Positions 60,240 to 64,000 of a stretch of 64,000 nt of DNA are shown here, piece after piece. The DNA comes from Pseudanabaena sp. GTDB taxonomy: Bacteria > Cyanobacteriota > Cyanobacteriia > Pseudanabaenales > Pseudanabaenaceae. Position 1 is the stretch's first letter, and every line of letters begins with the position of its first letter. A model generated the notes under the pieces. It was not told where the DNA came from and made no database searches. It saw only the letters and a list, made by a program, of their open reading frames with translations. The stretch covers positions 1-64,000 of the forward strand of contig QBMK01000008.1 in NCBI GenBank assembly GCA_003249035.1, in the 5' to 3' direction. Position numbers and translations under genes: made by a program.

Positions 60240-60614
60240 TTAGTGATATTTCGCGTTTTCTAACTCAGCTTTAACATTAGTATATTCATCAGCAATTCTA
60301 TTGATTTTGATATCTACAGCTTCATATTTTTGATTGCGTAGATTTATTTCCAATTCACGACAGAGCGCTGCTAGATCGTCGGCACCGATTAAACTGCTGC
60401 TAGATCTTAGAGTGTGAACAGCCCTTTCCATCACCATAAAATTCTGTGGTATGAGGCTAGTATATAACTCTTGGAGTAGTGATTGTGAACTATCCAGATA
60501 ACTGTCGATCAGTTCAATCAGAAATTCTGGATCTTCTCCGCCAATGTTACTTACTACCTTATGAAGAGCAGAAATGTTGATTGAAGATAATTCCATATGA
60601 GAATTGGGCTGCAT
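60240..60614 (-). CDS. Hpt-domain phosphotransfer protein
   Basis: A 124-residue single-domain Hpt protein: helices with ISALHKVVSNIGGEDPEFLIELIDSYLDSS, the phosphorylated His in AVHTLRSSSSLIG, and a closing helix KINRIADEYTNVK. It passes phosphate from a hybrid kinase to a receiver, here most likely the adjacent REC-GGDEF protein. A start at 60596 (MELSS) is also possible. Confidence 0.88.
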   Translation of the reverse strand: MQPNSHMELSSINISALHKVVSNIGGEDPEFLIELIDSYLDSSQSLLQELYTSLIPQNFMVMERAVHTLRSSSSLIGADDLAALCRELEINLRNQKYEAVDIKINRIADEYTNVKAELENAKYH

Positions 60615-60682
60615 AAAATATAGCTAAAATATCTTTTCCTGAAACTGTGTCTAAAAGATAAGTAGAGCATAATTAATTACAA

Positions 60683-60735
60683 ACCCAAACCCGTAAAGTT
60701 GCGCCCCGCAGGGGCGCAACTTTACGGGTTTGGGT
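60683..60735. repeat. Palindrome in a divergent region
   Basis: Twenty-four-base perfect arms (60683-60706 and 60712-60735) around CGCAG, with a GC-rich core. It lies 69 bases upstream of the Hpt gene and well before the divergent cyclase gene, so it is not an obvious terminator for either. The rest of the gap to 61217 holds the hairpins at 60987-61066 and no clear gene. Confidence 0.65.
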
Positions 60736-60986
60736 AATTTATTCGCACTAGTACTTATTGTAAGTTTCATTGCAGATAACTTTAGATCGATTTGATATAA
60801 ACTTGTCCACATTCTGATAACTTCTTTAGGATTTTGGCTTTACTGAATGGTTAGCTAAGACAGTCAACCATTCCTCCAGCTAAACAAATACCGAGATTCC
60901 CTAAACTTGCGTTCGCCCTCATTGCCATAATTCGATGCTTTATCTTCAGCTCTTCGACAAATATTGAAACCAATATTGAATGAATC

Positions 60987-61066
60987 ACCCCGCCGCAAGC
61001 GGACGGGGTATCAAATTCTTTTTTATTTGAATATACTCACACCGCAGAGCGGTGGGGTATTTACCC
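60987..61066. mobile_element. Possible IS200/IS605-like end remnant
   Basis: Two nearby hairpins, ACCCCG.../...CGGGGT (60987-61009) and CACCGCAGAGCGGTG (61040-61054), are each followed by GGGGTAT, and the second leads into GGGTATTTACCC. This layout resembles subterminal hairpins of IS200/IS605-type elements. No transposase or TnpB frame is present, so it would be a decayed or short derivative. Confidence 0.35.
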
Positions 61067-61217
61067 TCTTAGTTCAAATAAACTGAATGGTCGCTTCAAG
61101 CTCATCCATCTTATTTGTTCAGTAAAATGTCTGATGCTATGAATTGATAATGCGGGTTAGGCTTGAGCAAGTTTTTAGGCTCTGACTTGCCCTCAAAATT
61201 CAGTGATAAAAAAATTG

Positions 61218-62822
61218 ATGAGCGCAACAAACAATGCCAATCAGTCACACGTTAATCTTGATGCCGTATTTCACGCAGCACAAGATATCTCGCGAGAATT
61301 AAATGCTGACAAGCTAATTAATCTCAGCCTCTCAGCATTACTAGAGATATCGCAAGCGCATTTGGGCGCTGTGATTTTAGCGGATGGTGAAAATTTTGTG
61401 ATCGCTGCCATGATTTCTGAGCGATCGCAAAATATAGAAATGGATGAGAGAGTACCTCTTGCCTCTGCTAATGCTGACAGTTTGCCGATGTTGATGGTTC
61501 GTCATTCCATAAATGAGCGCATAGAAACTAGCTGGGATCAAGACAATCCGAATCCGAATTTTTTAGAAGATCCCTATTGGTTGGTTAATTGTCCTCAAGC
61601 TTGTCTATGCATAACGCTATGCGAGGCAGGAGAATTTTTGGGAGCAATTTATTTGGAGGATAGCCATGGCAAAAAACTACTTCAATCTGAGTATTTACAA
61701 GTTTTGAGAGCGCTATGTCAACAAGTGGCAATTTCCTTGGTAAGGTCGCGTGAATCAGAATATATAAATAAGCGCAAAGACGTGGAAGAAGCTTTGCAAC
61801 GCAGTAACTCTCTTTTAAAATCTCAGCGGGAAGCCTCAGTCGACGGTATTTTGGCAGTGGATGAGCAGGGGAGGATCGTTAGTTATAACAGTCGGTTTTG
61901 CAAGTTATGGCAAATTCCTGAATCAGTGCTGCAAGCTGTGGAATATGGAGGATTACTTAGTCTGTTGCAACATCACCTCCAACTGCCAGAGGGACTGGTC
62001 GAGGCGCTGGAAAATGCCTATGATTCTCCTGAAATGTTTACGCAACAAGAACTTTATCTTGCCGATAATCGTGTAATTGATTGCTATTCAGGACAAGTAC
62101 ATTCCCCAGAGGGTAAGTTTTATGGGATGGTATGGTACTTTCGCGATGTAACAGATCGCTTTCGGATACTTCAAGAACTTCACTTAGAGAAAGAACGTTC
62201 TGAGAGTTTATTACTGAATATGTTGCCTGAGCCGATCGCCAAAAAACTTAAGTATAGCCGTGCATCAATGGCAGATGGCTTTGAAGAAGTATCAGTTTTG
62301 TTTGCCGATATTGTTGGCTTTACCGAACTTTCCAGTAACATGTCACCATTAGAGCTAGTCGGTTTACTCAATCGTATTTTTTCTATGTTTGATAATTTGT
62401 GCGATCATTACAAACTTGAAAAAATCAAAACCATTGGTGATGCCTATATGGTGGTGAGTGGATTGCCAGAGCCAAGAGCCGATCATGCAGCTGCGATCGC
62501 AAGTATGGCGCTCGATATGCAAAAAGCGATCTCTCAAGTTAAGTCACGCGAGGGTATCCAAATTTCGATGCGAATAGGCATTAATTCGGGGCCTGTTATT
62601 GCTGGTGTGATTGGAACCAAAAAATTTATTTACGATCTCTGGGGTGATACGGTCAATGTCGCCAGTAGGATGGAGTCATTGGGGCTAGCGAAGGCAATTC
62701 AGGTTACCGAAGAGACATACTTACGTTTACGCGATCAATTTAATTTTGAAAAACGTGGTTTGATTCCTGTGAAAGGAAAAGGCGAAATGTTGACCTATTG
62801 GCTAGTTGGCAAGGTTAATTAA
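61218..62822 (+). CDS. GAF-PAS class III nucleotide cyclase
   Basis: A 534-residue cytoplasmic cyclase. GAF domain (20-185), PAS domain (about 200-320; VDGILAVDEQGRIVSYN), then a class III catalytic domain (345-530) with the metal-binding FADIVGFT, the substrate Lys in KIKTIGDAYM, YDLWGDTVNVASRM and the SGPVIAGVIG segment. The Lys and Asp specificity residues point to adenylate rather than guanylate cyclase. Product cAMP could feed a Crp-type regulator. I chose the ATG at 61218; a GTG at 61203 is also open. The GAF domain lacks a bilin Cys-His motif. Confidence 0.9.
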   Translation: MSATNNANQSHVNLDAVFHAAQDISRELNADKLINLSLSALLEISQAHLGAVILADGENFVIAAMISERSQNIEMDERVPLASANADSLPMLMVRHSINERIETSWDQDNPNPNFLEDPYWLVNCPQACLCITLCEAGEFLGAIYLEDSHGKKLLQSEYLQVLRALCQQVAISLVRSRESEYINKRKDVEEALQRSNSLLKSQREASVDGILAVDEQGRIVSYNSRFCKLWQIPESVLQAVEYGGLLSLLQHHLQLPEGLVEALENAYDSPEMFTQQELYLADNRVIDCYSGQVHSPEGKFYGMVWYFRDVTDRFRILQELHLEKERSESLLLNMLPEPIAKKLKYSRASMADGFEEVSVLFADIVGFTELSSNMSPLELVGLLNRIFSMFDNLCDHYKLEKIKTIGDAYMVVSGLPEPRADHAAAIASMALDMQKAISQVKSREGIQISMRIGINSGPVIAGVIGTKKFIYDLWGDTVNVASRMESLGLAKAIQVTEETYLRLRDQFNFEKRGLIPVKGKGEMLTYWLVGKVN

Positions 62823-62853
62823 AAAATTGCGGGAAATACCCACCATTTTTAGT

Positions 62854-64000
62854 CTATGGATGTACTAGCCAAGCTCGCTGAATAGGTTGAACGATCGCCT
62901 GTACCAGTGGGGACATCCTTGCAATATCTTGTAAACCTTGCTCGGTCTGCACATTAATACCCTGCTTATAGATGCTATAGCCCTTAGTCCGTGAAACCCT
63001 TATACCGCAATAGTATTTCGGCTCCATCCCTTGAGAAATTAATTTCTCGCGCCAATTGTCGAGACTCTCTTGTTGCTGAATATCATCTAAATGCGAAATA
63101 TCAGTAGCGCGGAATAAATCGCGATCTAAAAAGCGGCGGCATAAATCCGCAAGTGTTCGATCGCTACTATCGCGCCATCGATGGATGTGATAGGTAAAGA
63201 CTATGTCATCTGAAGCAAAATATTCTTCACAGGTAATAGATTGTGGCTCTTGGGTTAGCCAAGCCGTCATCGTGCGATCGCTAAATAATTGATCTTGGTC
63301 ACTCGTAGCAATTAAAAACTTTGCTCTGCGAAAAATTCTTTCTAATAAAAATCTTGCCGCTAAGTTTTTGGGATGGTTATAGATCTGCAAATACATAAAG
63401 TAGCGCACTGTCAAATAATGCTCGATCGCTACCATTCCTTTTCGACCGATTACTAAGTTTTGAGAAATTGGATCAAAACGCAGAGCTAGTAAAATCCGAT
63501 CAAGATCCAACTGCCCATACTTAGCGCCAGTGAAATAACTATCTCGTTCTAAGTAATCAAGGCGATCGCAATCGATTTGACTTGAAATTAGCTGATAGAT
63601 GAATGGCACAGAATATTTTTTAGTAAATACTCTTTCTAAGTCCTCTATTAAATCGGTCGAGAAGCTATTTAGAACCTCAGCAATTTTGCTGAATTTCAGT
63701 AATCGCAAAGTCCATATTTCATGATTACTCCCAAAAACTTCTTCCGATGCATGGCTATAAGGACCATGGCCAAGATCGTGGAGTAGTGCTGCTACTAACA
63801 CCACAGTCCGATGGATTGCGAGGTAAGGATATTTGGTGGTAATTGCATCAAAAGCCCTACGAGTCAGAGCCATCACACCTAGAGAATGTGTGAATCGAGA
63901 TCCCTCAGCTCCATGAAAAGTAAAATAAGCAATATCCAGTTGCCGAATTCGTCTCAACCGCTGGAATTCAGGTGTATCGATCAATTGAATTAGTAAAGCT
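62854..64000 (-). CDS. HD-superfamily phosphohydrolase, 5' end outside window
   Basis: A dGTPase/SAMHD1-like HD-domain protein of the deoxyguanosinetriphosphate-triphosphohydrolase-related type. Motifs: LIDTPEFQRLRRIRQL, SRFTHSLGVM, ALLHDLGHGPYSHASEE (the HD pair), and QIDCDRLDYLERDS. The frame runs open to the window edge; codons before the TTG at 63984 read ALLIQ and continue the family pattern, so the start lies beyond the window. The activity is metal-dependent nucleotide or phosphate-ester hydrolysis; the exact substrate is unknown. Confidence 0.88.
   Translation of the reverse strand, partial: ALLIQLIDTPEFQRLRRIRQLDIAYFTFHGAEGSRFTHSLGVMALTRRAFDAITTKYPYLAIHRTVVLVAALLHDLGHGPYSHASEEVFGSNHEIWTLRLLKFSKIAEVLNSFSTDLIEDLERVFTKKYSVPFIYQLISSQIDCDRLDYLERDSYFTGAKYGQLDLDRILLALRFDPISQNLVIGRKGMVAIEHYLTVRYFMYLQIYNHPKNLAARFLLERIFRRAKFLIATSDQDQLFSDRTMTAWLTQEPQSITCEEYFASDDIVFTYHIHRWRDSSDRTLADLCRRFLDRDLFRATDISHLDDIQQQESLDNWREKLISQGMEPKYYCGIRVSRTKGYSIYKQGINVQTEQGLQDIARMSPLVQAIVQPIQRAWLVHP

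Overview
The window is about 64 kb of chromosomal DNA from an oxygenic cyanobacterium. The evidence is a psbA gene for photosystem II D1, a PAP/fibrillin gene, a cyanobacterial ATP synthase gamma gene, an Atx1-type copper chaperone, cyanobacteriochrome-like GAF sequence, and the HIP1 octamer GCGATCGC throughout. Base composition is moderately AT-rich. Gene set and style suggest a filamentous, Pseudanabaena- or Leptolyngbya-like lineage; that placement is inference. There are no rRNA genes, CRISPR arrays or intact insertion sequences, and one tRNA gene (Ser-GGA).

Layout. 1-1.2 kb: 3' part of a GH10 xylanase-like gene. 1.3-4.8 kb: a minus-strand cobalt/B12 unit, in transcription order cobalamin riboswitch, hupE, cobW, cobG. 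5-14.7 kb: housekeeping genes (xseA/xseB, psbA, murC/murB, a Crp/Fnr regulator, tatA, tsaE, moaC, copper chaperone). 14.8-19.4 kb: a hybrid sensor kinase with a LOV domain and a cyanobacteriochrome-like GAF domain, followed by a REC-GGDEF-EAL response regulator. 19.7-21.8 kb: gmd and fcl for GDP-L-fucose. 22.3-28.2 kb: tRNA-Ser, an alpha/beta hydrolase, an AT-rich stretch with an unknown helical protein and about 850 noncoding bases, then two conserved cyanobacterial proteins. 28.5-36.6 kb: ahcY, a tautomerase/acetyltransferase pair, a PAS kinase, an LpxB-like protein and speA. 37.2-47.6 kb: a four-gene minus-strand surface-protein operon (DUF11/SdrD-B protein, 1417-residue barrel-plus-OmpA protein, beta-helix-plus-OmpA protein, glycine-rich DUF11-like protein). 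47.9-58.4 kb: PAP/fibrillin, MscS channel, Uup-type ABC-F, glycosyltransferase, thiG, ATP synthase gamma, pyrD, pentapeptide protein. 58.4-64 kb: cobH, an Hpt plus REC-GGDEF pair, a GAF-PAS class III nucleotide cyclase, and an HD phosphohydrolase running off the end.

Signalling is dense: two hybrid kinases, two c-di-GMP regulators, one Hpt protein, one nucleotide cyclase and one Crp-type regulator. The LOV/GAF kinase followed by an EAL regulator looks like a light-to-c-di-GMP pathway in one operon. The surface operon is the best candidate for an undescribed multi-protein system.

A second theme is structured intergenic DNA. Long perfect or near-perfect palindromes (arms of 15-36 bp) sit at most gene ends, often overlapping stop codons, and two lie in divergent promoter regions. 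Three copies of a 103-nt, three-hairpin element with short terminal inverted repeats are dispersed through the window. One copy supplies the last codons and the stop of the MscS gene.
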